A stretch of 11,600 nt of DNA, taken from the NCBI GenBank assembly GCA_019245455.1, contig JAFARM010000368.1:1-11600 (forward strand), read 5' to 3'. The DNA is from Sphingomonadaceae bacterium (GTDB lineage Bacteria; Pseudomonadota; Alphaproteobacteria; Sphingomonadales; Sphingomonadaceae). The notes beneath the pieces were generated by a model. The model was given only the letters and a program-made list of their open reading frames with translations. It did not search any database and was not told the origin of the DNA. The position numbers and the translations under genes were made by a program. Position 1 is the stretch's first letter; each line of letters opens with the position of its first letter. This document shows positions 1 to 5,461 of the stretch, one piece after another.

Positions 1-274
1 TGTCCCACCCGGCCCACTTCAACGGCACCTTGTCCCATGCCCGGCCGGTGTCCATGACCGCGTTGTCGTTCAGGCGGAACGACAGCAGCACCGCCTGCTT
101 CAGCCATTGGTTGACCCGCCAGCCGCCCGCGCCGTCGGGTTCGGCAACGCGGTACGTGCCGTCGTCGAGGCCAGCGATCGCCGCATCGACCGCGTCGCGC
201 ACCGCGCGGCCCGTCGCCGGCGACAGGCTCGCCCGGTCGTCCCAGGCGGCGGCGATGGCCGCCTCCGGGCTCAT
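1..274 (-). CDS. dapD: 2,3,4,5-tetrahydropyridine-2,6-dicarboxylate N-succinyltransferase (DapD), N-terminal part
   Basis: This cytoplasmic enzyme succinylates tetrahydrodipicolinate using succinyl-CoA in the succinylase branch of diaminopimelate/lysine synthesis. Only the first 91 codons are in the window; the gene runs off the left edge. The visible part is the alpha-helical N-terminal domain. It matches the DapD pattern seen in E. coli: an AVNQ-like helix region, 'RVAE' near residue 42, then [16 protein letters not shown] at residues 55-70, close to E. coli HQWLKKAVLLSFRIND, and 'DKVPLKW' at 81-87. The left-handed beta-helix acyltransferase domain would follow outside the window. The ATG overlaps the stop of the upstream HAD gene (ATGA), so translation is probably coupled and the genes co-transcribed. 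Family assignment is strong despite truncation. No frameshift is seen in the visible part. Confidence 0.93.
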   Translation of the reverse strand, partial: MSPEAAIAAAWDDRASLSPATGRAVRDAVDAAIAGLDDGTYRVAEPDGAGGWRVNQWLKQAVLLSFRLNDNAVMDTGRAWDKVPLKWAGWD

Positions 275-936
275 GCCGCCTCCAGCTCGGCGACGACGCC
301 GGTCAGCCACGCCTCGAGGTCGGTGATGCGGAGGTCGATGCCGTCGGGCACGTCCCCGGGCCCCTGCTCGCTGCCGTTGTCGACCCACACCGTCGTCATG
401 CCGAGCGCCTTCGCCGGCGGCAGGTTGCGCGCCATGTCATCGACGAACAGCGCACGCTCGGGCGCAATGCCGTGCGCCGCGCACAGCCCGGCATAGGCGC
501 GCGCGTCGGGCTTCGGCCAATAGGCCATGGCGTGGACGTCGTAGATCGCCTCGAACGCGCCCTCGAGCCCGATGCGGCCGAGGACGCGCTCGGCATAAGG
601 CGCGTCGGCGTTGGTGAAGATCAGCTTGCGCCCCGGCAGCGCGGCGATCGCGGCGACGAGGCCGGGCGCGTGGCCGACGCCGGCCATGTCGATGGCGTGG
701 ACGTCGGCGAGGAACTCGTGCGGGTCGACGTCGTGCTCGTTCATCAGGCCCCTGAGCGTCGTGCCGTGGGCGTGGAAGAAGTCCTTCTGCACCCGCGTCG
801 CCGCCACCGGATCGAGCCCGAGCCGCCGCGCGACATAGGCCCCCATCCGCGCGTCGATCAGCGCGAACAGGTTGGTCGCCGCCGGGTACAGCGTGTTGTC
901 GAGATCGAAGATCCAGGTGTCGACGTGGGCGAGCAT
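271..936 (-). CDS. HAD-family hydrolase, pyrimidine 5'-nucleotidase type (SDT1/Phm8-like)
   Basis: A 221-residue cytoplasmic haloacid dehalogenase-superfamily phosphatase. HAD motif I is DLDNTLYP at residues 11-18, with nucleophile D11 and acid/base D13. Motif II is FTNA with T108, the motif III lysine is K142 in 'PKPD', and motif IV is FVDD with D166/D167. The DLDNTLYP start and the helical cap after it are typical of the branch annotated as pyrimidine 5'-nucleotidase (yeast Sdt1/Phm8 relatives), which removes phosphate from UMP/CMP-like nucleotides; the true substrate is not proven by sequence. The start ATG at 936 places '[15 protein letters not shown]', the usual beginning of the family, at the N-terminus. 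A longer open frame upstream overlaps the GNAT gene and is unlikely. It lies 38 bp after the GNAT gene and overlaps dapD by 4 bp, which suggests one operon. All catalytic residues are present. Confidence 0.9.
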   Translation of the reverse strand: MLAHVDTWIFDLDNTLYPAATNLFALIDARMGAYVARRLGLDPVAATRVQKDFFHAHGTTLRGLMNEHDVDPHEFLADVHAIDMAGVGHAPGLVAAIAALPGRKLIFTNADAPYAERVLGRIGLEGAFEAIYDVHAMAYWPKPDARAYAGLCAAHGIAPERALFVDDMARNLPPAKALGMTTVWVDNGSEQGPGDVPDGIDLRITDLEAWLTGVVAELEAA

Positions 937-974
937 CGCCGCCCTATGCCGCGTCGCGGACACAAGCGCCAGCG

Positions 975-1496
975 TCAGAGCGGCAGGCTCATCGCCACGT
1001 CGGCCCGCCGGTAGCGCGCCCCGAAGTCGGCCATGACGCGGGCGTCGTGGACGAAGCCCGCCTTCTCGTAGAGGTGGATGGCGGCGGCGCAGCGGTGGTT
1101 GGTCAGCAGGTACAGGCGCGTGAGCGTGCCCGCCGCCGCCATGCCGCGCGCCTCGGCGACGACGTGCGCGAGCAGGAACTCGCCCGCCTTCCGGCCCCGG
1201 GCGGCGGCGCGCACGCCCATCTTGGTCAGCTCGAACACGCCCTCGCCGGTCTTGATCAGGGCGCAGGTGCCGACGACGCCCAGCCCCTCGGCAGCGACGA
1301 AGCGGATGATGCCGCCGCGGTCGATGATGCTGTCGCGCGGATGGTCGAGGATGGCGCGGTCGTTCGCCTCCAGCGTGAACATCGCCTCGATCCACTCGGC
1401 GTTGATGTCGCGGAAGACGGGCGCGAGATCGTCGCTGAAGTCGACGAGGGTGAGCGGGGCTTGGCCCGGCTCAGGATGAGGCGACACGCTCTGCAT
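975..1496 (-). CDS. GNAT-family N-acetyltransferase
   Basis: A 173-residue Gcn5-related acetyltransferase, likely cytoplasmic and acetyl-CoA dependent; substrate unknown. The fold signs are in order: 'VVGTCALI' strand (about 74-81), 'FELTKMGVRAAARGRKAGEFLL' covering motif A with the acetyl-CoA pyrophosphate loop R-G-R-K-A-G (about 88-109), 'LYLLTNHRCAAAIHLYEKAGF' (motif B, Asn/Tyr, about 128-148), then a C-terminal strand. The N-terminus is odd. The ATG at 1496 abuts a palindromic repeat copy and has no Shine-Dalgarno sequence, and residues 5-12 are encoded by a degenerate repeat copy, so the first ~14 residues look recently acquired. GTG at codon 4 is an alternative start. Conserved protein seems to begin near 'LTLVDFSDDL'. 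The gene probably heads the operon with the HAD phosphatase and dapD. Confidence 0.85.
   Translation of the reverse strand: MQSVSPHPEPGQAPLTLVDFSDDLAPVFRDINAEWIEAMFTLEANDRAILDHPRDSIIDRGGIIRFVAAEGLGVVGTCALIKTGEGVFELTKMGVRAAARGRKAGEFLLAHVVAEARGMAAAGTLTRLYLLTNHRCAAAIHLYEKAGFVHDARVMADFGARYRRADVAMSLPL
1460..1480 (+). repeat. Degenerate copy of the 26-nt palindromic repeat inside the GNAT coding start
   Basis: These 21 bases match the repeat core (from CTTCGAC to CATGAG) at 17 of 21 positions by eye, including GCTCAG and ATGAG exactly. The copy lies within the first codons of the GNAT gene, on the same strand as copies 1 and 2. It is either an old, decayed repeat that has become coding, or a chance resemblance helped by the nearby array. 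Confidence 0.5.
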
Positions 1497-1498
1497 GA

Positions 1499-1520
1499 TG
1501 CTTCGACAAGCTCAGCATGA
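1499..1520 (+). repeat. Palindromic repeat copy 1 (22-nt, lacks terminal GCGG)
   Basis: The copy begins TGCTTCGACA and ends CAGCATGA. It carries variant A at unit position 11 and is directly followed by full copy 2. It sits 2 bp from the GNAT start codon, so it occupies the place where that gene's ribosome binding site would be expected. It mirrors copy 6 at the other end of the cluster. Confidence 0.9.
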
Positions 1521-1589
1521 TGCTTCGACAAGCTCAGCATGAGCGGAGAGAAAGAGGTATGGTCCGCTCATGCTGAGCTTGTCGAAGCA
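1521..1589. repeat. Palindromic hairpin element I (repeat copies 2 and 3, inverted)
   Basis: Two full 26-nt repeat units face each other (1521-1546 forward, 1564-1589 reverse) with a 17-nt spacer. They are perfectly complementary and both carry variant A at unit position 11. One more A-T pair extends the stem into the spacer. Each unit also has its own small palindrome, GCTCA-gca-TGAGC. The layout resembles REP/BIME elements: short extragenic palindromes, non-coding, spread by a helper. There is no U-run after the stem, so a rho-independent terminator role is not supported. Transcribed from either strand it would form a strong RNA hairpin between the GIY-YIG and GNAT genes. Confidence 0.93.
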
Positions 1590-1629
1590 GGCGCCGCCCT
1601 GCTCCACCACGCCCTTGCCGCTCCCGCGG

Positions 1630-1698
1630 TGCTTCGACAGGCTCAGCATGAGCGGATTCGGGAGGCGGACTCCCGCTCATGCTGAGCCTGTCGAAGCA
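1630..1698. repeat. Palindromic hairpin element II (repeat copies 4 and 5, inverted)
   Basis: Copies at 1630-1655 (forward) and 1673-1698 (reverse) are perfectly complementary over 26 nt with a 17-nt spacer, so total length (69 bp) and spacer length are the same as in element I. Both arms carry variant G at unit position 11, unlike element I. The spacer sequence is unrelated to that of element I and holds two GANTC sites (1655-1659 and 1668-1672). Confidence 0.93.
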
Positions 1699-1720
1699 TC
1701 ATGCTGAGCCTGTCGAAGCA
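1699..1720 (-). repeat. Palindromic repeat copy 6 (22-nt), encoding the 3' end of the GIY-YIG gene
   Basis: A reverse copy with variant G, lacking the terminal GCGG and directly adjoining copy 5. Read on the minus strand it supplies the last codons (A-S-T-G-S-A) and the TGA stop of the GIY-YIG gene. It is the mirror counterpart of copy 1, which makes 1499-1720 symmetric around a 40-nt centre. Confidence 0.9.
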
Positions 1721-2049
1721 TCGGACGGACTTTTCAACGCATCAGCCGCGCCCGCCGGCCCCTCGACTCGCCCTTTCGCGGTTCGCGCCAGGCCCGGCAA
1801 CGCATCCCAGTCGCCGCGGATCACGGCCTCCTTCTTGGCGCGCGACCAGCCCTTCAGCCGGCGCTCGAAGGCGAAGGCGGCCTCGCGTTCCGAAAACATC
1901 CCCGACCAGCGCAGCGTGACCGGGAGGCGCGTCGCGGTGTACCCGCCGAGGCCCGCCGCGTGCTGGCCCAGCCGGCGATCGATGTCGTCGGTGTGCCCGA
2001 CGTAGTAGCTGCGATCGCTGCATTCGAGGATGTAGGTCCAGAAGGACAT
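1699..2049 (-). CDS. GIY-YIG nuclease family protein (URI/UvrC-N-like single domain)
   Basis: A 116-residue single-domain GIY-YIG endonuclease-like protein. Motif 1 is 'YILECSDRSYYVGHT' (residues 6-20), with Y-I-L and Y-V-G as the GIY and YIG elements. The catalytic-type Arg lies in 'DIDRRLGQH' (22-30), and a conserved Glu helix 'SEREAAFAFERRLKGWSRAKKEAVIRGDW' follows at about 53-81. The latter is typical of the short URI-type proteins abundant in alphaproteobacteria. These have the fold of UvrC N-terminal and intron-homing nucleases; the cellular role of the short ones is largely unknown. Residues after about 85 look like non-conserved tail, and the final S-D-A-S-T-G-S-A is translated palindromic repeat, which also gives the stop. 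The gene is bracketed by two clusters of that repeat, starts 17 bp from copy 7, and has only a weak AAGG upstream. Start ATG at 2049 is consistent with the family start MSFWTYIL. Confidence 0.9.
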   Translation of the reverse strand: MSFWTYILECSDRSYYVGHTDDIDRRLGQHAAGLGGYTATRLPVTLRWSGMFSEREAAFAFERRLKGWSRAKKEAVIRGDWDALPGLARTAKGRVEGPAGAADALKSPSDASTGSA

Positions 2050-2066
2050 GGGCCGGCCTTCGTGCG

Positions 2067-2092
2067 TGCTTCGACAAGCTCAGAATGAGCGG
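2067..2092 (+). repeat. Palindromic repeat copy 7
   Basis: A full 26-nt unit with variant A at position 11 and one extra change (C to A at position 18, giving CAGAATGAG). That change breaks the small internal palindrome. It has no inverted partner nearby. It lies just upstream of the GIY-YIG start codon. Confidence 0.9.
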
Positions 2093-2119
2093 GTTCGGCG
2101 CGGCTGCCAAGGGTGCGCG

Positions 2120-2145
2120 TGCTTCGACAAGCTCAGCATGAGCGG
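2120..2145 (+). repeat. Palindromic repeat copy 8
   Basis: A full 26-nt unit with variant A, in direct orientation with copies 7 and 9, spaced 53 and 54 bp start to start. The same CGGCTGCCAAG word precedes this copy and copy 9, so the region looks like a tandem duplication of a ~54-bp unit. It has no inverted partner. Confidence 0.92.
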
Positions 2146-2173
2146 GGGCGGGGGCGGCTGCCAAGAGCGGCTG

Positions 2174-2244
2174 TGCTTCGACAGGCTCAGCATGAGCGGG
2201 GTTGGGAAAGCAAAGAAACCGCTCATGCTGAGCCTGTCGAAGCA
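2174..2244. repeat. Palindromic hairpin element III (repeat copies 9 and 10, inverted)
   Basis: Copies at 2174-2199 (forward) and 2219-2244 (reverse) form a perfect 26-bp stem with a 19-nt purine-rich spacer. Both arms carry variant G. The total length of 71 bp is close to the 69 bp of elements I and II. It sits between the divergent GIY-YIG and pgmG genes, directly upstream of the presumed pgmG promoter region. Confidence 0.93.
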
Positions 2245-2254
2245 CGGCCTCACC

Positions 2255-2284
2255 TTGCCGCGCACCCTCGCCCGGGCCTATGTG
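2255..2284 (+). promoter_or_regulatory. Possible sigma-70-type promoter for pgmG
   Basis: TTGCCG (2255-2260) and TATGTG (2279-2284) are separated by 18 bp and lie 24 bp before the pgmG ATG. Only the TTG and TAT parts fit consensus, so this is weak. It is the best candidate in the short gap between hairpin element III and the gene. Confidence 0.25.
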
Positions 2285-2307
2285 CCCGTGCCCTGCCCGA
2301 GAACCCC

Positions 2308-3681
2308 ATGCACCGCTTCCATCCGACCGCGCTCCGCGAGTACGACATCCGCGGCATCGTCGGCAGCACGCTGGGCGAGGCCGACGCCTACGCCGTCGGC
2401 CGGGGCTTCGGCACGGTCGTCGCGGGGTCCGGCGGCGGGCGCGTCGCCGTCGGCTTCGACGGGCGGGCGTCGTCGCCGGGGTTCGCCGAGGCCGTCGTCC
2501 GCGGGTTGAACGACGCCGACGTCGCCGCGGTCGAGGTCGGGCTGGGGCCGACGCCGATGCTCTACTTCGCCGTCCACGACCTCGGCTGCGACGGCGGCAT
2601 CATGGTCACCGGCAGCCACAACCCGCCCGACTACAACGGCTTCAAGCTGCTCCTCGCCGACCGGCCGTTCTACGGGGCCGACATCCAGGCGCTGGGCGCG
2701 ATAACCGCGGCCGGCGACTGGGCGCAGGGCCGGGGCACGCGCGAACGGGTCGACCTCGCCGCCCGCTATGTCGACCGGCTGCTCAAGGGACAGCACCTGC
2801 CGCCGCTGACGATCGCCTGGGACGCCGGCAACGGGGCGGCCGGACCGATCGTCGAGCGGCTGGTCGCGCGCCTGCCCGGTACCCACCACACGCTGTTCAC
2901 CGACGTCGACCCCGCCTTTCCCAACCACCATCCCGACCCGACCGAGGAGAAGAACCTTAGCGACCTCAGGCGCGTCGTGGCCGAGCGCGGCTGCGACCTC
3001 GGCCTCGCCTTCGACGGCGACGGCGACCGCATCGGCGCGGTCGACGGGCGGGGCCGCGTGGTCTGGGGCGACCAGATCCTGTCGATCCTCGCCGCCCCCG
3101 TGCTCGCCGCCGTCCCCGGCGGCACGATCATCGCCGACGTCAAGGCGAGCGCGATGCTGTTCGACCGCGTGGCCGCGCTCGGCGGCCGGCCGCTGATGTG
3201 GAAGACGGGCCACAGCCTGATCAAGGCCAAGATGAAGGAGACGGGTGCGCCGCTCGCCGGCGAGATGAGCGGCCACATCTTCTTCGCCCGCGACTGGTAC
3301 GGCTTCGACGACGGGCTGTACGCCGCCGTCCGCCTGATCGCGGCGATCGCGGCGTCGGGGCAGAGCCTCGCCGCGCTGAAGGACGCCATGCCGGCGCTGG
3401 TCAACACGCCCGAGCTGCGCTTCCAGACGTCGGAGGACCGCAAGTTCGCGGTGGTGCAGGAGGTTCTCGCCCGCCTGCGCGCGGCCGGGGCGCACGTCGA
3501 CGAGACCGACGGCGCGCGGGTGACGACGCTCGACGGCTGGTGGCTGCTGCGCGCCTCGAACACGCAGGACGTGCTCGTCGCCCGCGCCGAGGCGAGGGAC
3601 GCCGCCGGGCTCGACCGCCTGCTTGCCGATCTCAACGCCGCGCTCGCCGAAAGCGGCGTCGCGCCGGTGCCAAGCCACTGA
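2308..3681 (+). CDS. pgmG: Phosphoglucomutase/phosphomannomutase (PgmG/AlgC type)
   Basis: A 457-residue cytoplasmic alpha-D-phosphohexomutase that interconverts Glc-1-P/Glc-6-P and Man-1-P/Man-6-P, feeding sugar nucleotides for exopolysaccharide and LPS. All four active-site loops are present. The phosphoserine loop TGSHNPP is at 101-107 with S103, and the Mg-binding DGDGDR is at 236-241. The sugar-specificity loop GEMSGH is at 318-323, as in dual-specificity AlgC-like enzymes, and the phosphate-binding loop RASNTQ is at 415-420. Length fits the family (about 460). The ATG at 2308 gives the usual start '[16 protein letters not shown]'. The open frame continues upstream into the repeats, but that part is translated repeat and not conserved. 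There is no good Shine-Dalgarno. The name PgmG comes from sphingan-producing Sphingomonas, where the enzyme serves gellan synthesis; here that role is inferred. Confidence 0.95.
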   Translation: MHRFHPTALREYDIRGIVGSTLGEADAYAVGRGFGTVVAGSGGGRVAVGFDGRASSPGFAEAVVRGLNDADVAAVEVGLGPTPMLYFAVHDLGCDGGIMVTGSHNPPDYNGFKLLLADRPFYGADIQALGAITAAGDWAQGRGTRERVDLAARYVDRLLKGQHLPPLTIAWDAGNGAAGPIVERLVARLPGTHHTLFTDVDPAFPNHHPDPTEEKNLSDLRRVVAERGCDLGLAFDGDGDRIGAVDGRGRVVWGDQILSILAAPVLAAVPGGTIIADVKASAMLFDRVAALGGRPLMWKTGHSLIKAKMKETGAPLAGEMSGHIFFARDWYGFDDGLYAAVRLIAAIAASGQSLAALKDAMPALVNTPELRFQTSEDRKFAVVQEVLARLRAAGAHVDETDGARVTTLDGWWLLRASNTQDVLVARAEARDAAGLDRLLADLNAALAESGVAPVPSH

Positions 3682-3707
3682 CATTTCACACGCTAGCGAC
3701 TTATACC
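3678..3707 (+). promoter_or_regulatory. Possible sigma-70-type promoter for dnaB
   Basis: CTGACA (3678-3683, overlapping the pgmG stop) and TATACC (3702-3707) are separated by 18 bp. This would start transcription near 3714 and leave a leader of about 56 nt. The gap is locally AT-richer than its surroundings. Fit to consensus is moderate and the start is untested. Confidence 0.4.
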
Positions 3708-3769
3708 GGCCTGTCCACAGACTTGCTCCGGCATTGCCGCGGCGGCGTGATTGGGCGATAGACTCGGCG

Positions 3770-5254
3770 ATGCAGGCTCCCATTCCGACCCCGCCGCTCG
3801 CGCTGGTCCCGCCCGCGGCGCTGCCGCACAATCTCGAGGCGGAGGCGGCGCTGCTCGGCGCGCTGATGATCGACAACCGGCTGGTCGAGGATGTTCAGCT
3901 CAAGCTCGGCGCGCAGCACTTCTTCGAGCCGCTGCACGGGCGCGTCTATGAGGCGATCCTGAAGCTCGTCGACCGGCGCATGACGGCGACCCCGGTCACC
4001 TTGAAGCCGCTGTTCGACGCCGACCCGGAGATGATGGCGATCGGCGGCACGAGCTACCTCGCGACACTGACCGAACAGTCGGCGGCGCTGATCGCCGCGC
4101 GCGACTTCGCCCAGCAGATCTACGACCTCGCCCTGCTGCGCGAGATGATCCGCGTCGGCCGCGACATGGCGACCAACGCCTTCGACACCGCGTCGGGCGT
4201 CGAGCCGCTGGCGCAGATCGAGGCGGCCGAGCTCGCGCTGTACAAGGTCGCGGAAGCCGGCGAGGTCGCCGGCTCGGTCAAGACCTTCGGCCAGGCGACG
4301 CGGCTGGCGATCGACATGGCCGACCGGGCGATGAAGTCGGGCGGGCACCTGTCGGGCTATACGACCGGGCTCGACGCGCTCAACGCCAAGATCGGCGGGC
4401 TGCACGACAGCGACCTCGTCATCCTCGCCGGCCGCCCGGCGATGGGGAAGACGGCGCTCGCCACCAACATCGCCTTCTCGGCCGCGCAACGCTACCTGCG
4501 CGACAAGGCCGACGGCGTGGAGCAGTCGAGCGGGGCAGGGGTGGCCTTCTTCAGCCTGGAGATGAGCGCCGACCAGCTGGCGACCCGGGTGCTGGCCGAG
4601 CAGTCGGGGGTCAACTCCGAGGCGCTGCGCATGGGCAAGATCAGCCAGAGCGAGTTCAACAGCCTGGCCCGTGCCGCGGGGCAGCTGACCGAGCTGCCGC
4701 TCTTCATCGACGACACGCCGGCCCTGACCATCGCCGCGCTCAGGACCCGCGCCCGCCGGCTGAAGCGGCAGCGCGGCATCGGCATCATCGTCGTCGACTA
4801 TCTGCAGCTGCTCCAGGGCAGCGCGCGCGCGTCGAACGAGAATCGGGTGCAGGAGATCAGCGAGATCACCCGTGGGCTGAAGACGCTGGCGAAGGAGCTG
4901 CAGGTGCCGGTGCTCGCCCTGTCGCAGCTGAGCCGCGCCGTCGAGAACCGCGAGGACAAGCGGCCGCAGCTCGCCGACCTGCGCGAATCGGGCACGATCG
5001 AGCAGGACGCCGACATCGTCCTGTTCGTCTACCGCGAGGAATACTATCACGCGCTGAAGCAGCCCGACGAGGAAGACGTCGAGAAATACGCCAAGTGGCG
5101 CGAGCGGGCGGAGAAGCTGCACGGGCTGGCCGAAGTCATCGTCGCCAAGCAGCGTCACGGCTCGACCGGCACGGTGCCGCTGACCTTCCACAAGACGACG
5201 ACCAAGTTCAGCGACCGCGCGCAGGACGCGTATCTGCCGGAGCGGTACGCTTAG
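3770..5254 (+). CDS. dnaB: Replicative DNA helicase DnaB
   Basis: A 494-residue hexameric 5'-3' helicase that unwinds DNA at the replication fork and recruits primase. The N-terminal DnaB domain starts with 'LPHNLEAEAALLGALMIDN' (18-36). The linker helix is about residues 165-190. The RecA-like C-terminal domain contains Walker A GRPAMGKT (221-228), Walker B in 'IIVVDYLQLL' with D343, 'LALSQLSRAVE' (motif H4, 382-392), 'LRESGTIEQDADIVLFVYR' (404-422), and 'AKQRHGSTG' with the probable arginine finger R462. Length is normal. ATG at 3770 is chosen because the family-conserved 'LPHNLEAE' begins 17 residues later. The longer frame upstream overlaps pgmG in another reading frame and is not conserved. 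The stop is immediately followed by an inverted-repeat element (5255). A GANTC site (3761) and a DnaA-box-like 9-mer (3711-3719) lie in the leader. Confidence 0.97.
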   Translation: MQAPIPTPPLALVPPAALPHNLEAEAALLGALMIDNRLVEDVQLKLGAQHFFEPLHGRVYEAILKLVDRRMTATPVTLKPLFDADPEMMAIGGTSYLATLTEQSAALIAARDFAQQIYDLALLREMIRVGRDMATNAFDTASGVEPLAQIEAAELALYKVAEAGEVAGSVKTFGQATRLAIDMADRAMKSGGHLSGYTTGLDALNAKIGGLHDSDLVILAGRPAMGKTALATNIAFSAAQRYLRDKADGVEQSSGAGVAFFSLEMSADQLATRVLAEQSGVNSEALRMGKISQSEFNSLARAAGQLTELPLFIDDTPALTIAALRTRARRLKRQRGIGIIVVDYLQLLQGSARASNENRVQEISEITRGLKTLAKELQVPVLALSQLSRAVENREDKRPQLADLRESGTIEQDADIVLFVYREEYYHALKQPDEEDVEKYAKWRERAEKLHGLAEVIVAKQRHGSTGTVPLTFHKTTTKFSDRAQDAYLPERYA

Positions 5255-5400
5255 TTCCTCCCCGGAACGGGGAGGGGGACCGCGCCGCTTCTTCAGCGGC
5301 GTGGTGGAGGGGCCGGCCTCCACGAGCAAGCCGTTGGTTTCGCGGCGAGCGACCCCTCCGTCACCGCTGCGCGGTGCCACCTCCCCGTTCCGGGGAGGAA
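5255..5400. repeat. 146-bp palindromic intergenic element (MITE-like) with 21-bp terminal inverted repeats
   Basis: The first 21 bases (5255-5275) and the last 21 (5380-5400) are exact inverted copies, beginning TTCCTCCCCGGAAC. Each end is itself a hairpin (CCTCCCC/GGGGAGG). Internal hairpins follow at 5283-5301 (CGCCGCT/AGCGGCG) and 5362-5376 (CACCGC/GCGGTG), and GTGGAGGGG near 5305 can pair with CCCCTCC near 5353. There is no convincing coding frame. The element abuts the dnaB stop codon and ends before the photolyase gene. A 6-bp word GTACGC occurs 4 bp before and 3 bp after it, a possible target duplication. Similar CCTCCCC...GGGGAGG intergenic elements are common in sphingomonads. There is no U-run, so terminator function is uncertain. 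Confidence 0.85.
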
Positions 5401-5461
5401 CGTGTACGCCGCGACATCGCCGCGCGTTGACCGCCGCGCCCGCGTACGCGTTCTGCCGCGC

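Noticed and set aside
30..496. Plus-strand small frames opposite dapD and the HAD gene
   Set aside because: Arg/Ala/Ser-rich shadow translations without ribosome binding sites, opposite well-recognised genes.
1499..2244. CRISPR array
   Set aside because: The units are in both orientations, partly adjacent, with irregular spacing and no uniform spacers. They interrupt genes and belong to a dispersed palindromic family. No cas gene is present.
1521..2244. Rho-independent terminators at the three hairpin elements
   Set aside because: The stems are strong, but no T-run follows on either strand. Termination cannot be claimed.
1699..2244. Complete insertion sequence or group I intron homing locus around the GIY-YIG gene
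   Set aside because: No terminal inverted repeats bounding the gene as one unit, no intron structure, no interrupted host gene and no transposase.
2113..2307. N-terminal extension of pgmG into the repeats
   Set aside because: The extra residues are translated repeat (L-R-Q-A-Q-H-E-R and H-A-E-P-V-E-A patterns). The family start is the ATG at 2308.
5427..5450. Promoter TTGACC...TACGCG before the photolyase gene
   Set aside because: The -35-like box is good, but the spacing to the TACGCG hexamer is only 12 bp and nothing like a -10 lies 16-18 bp downstream.
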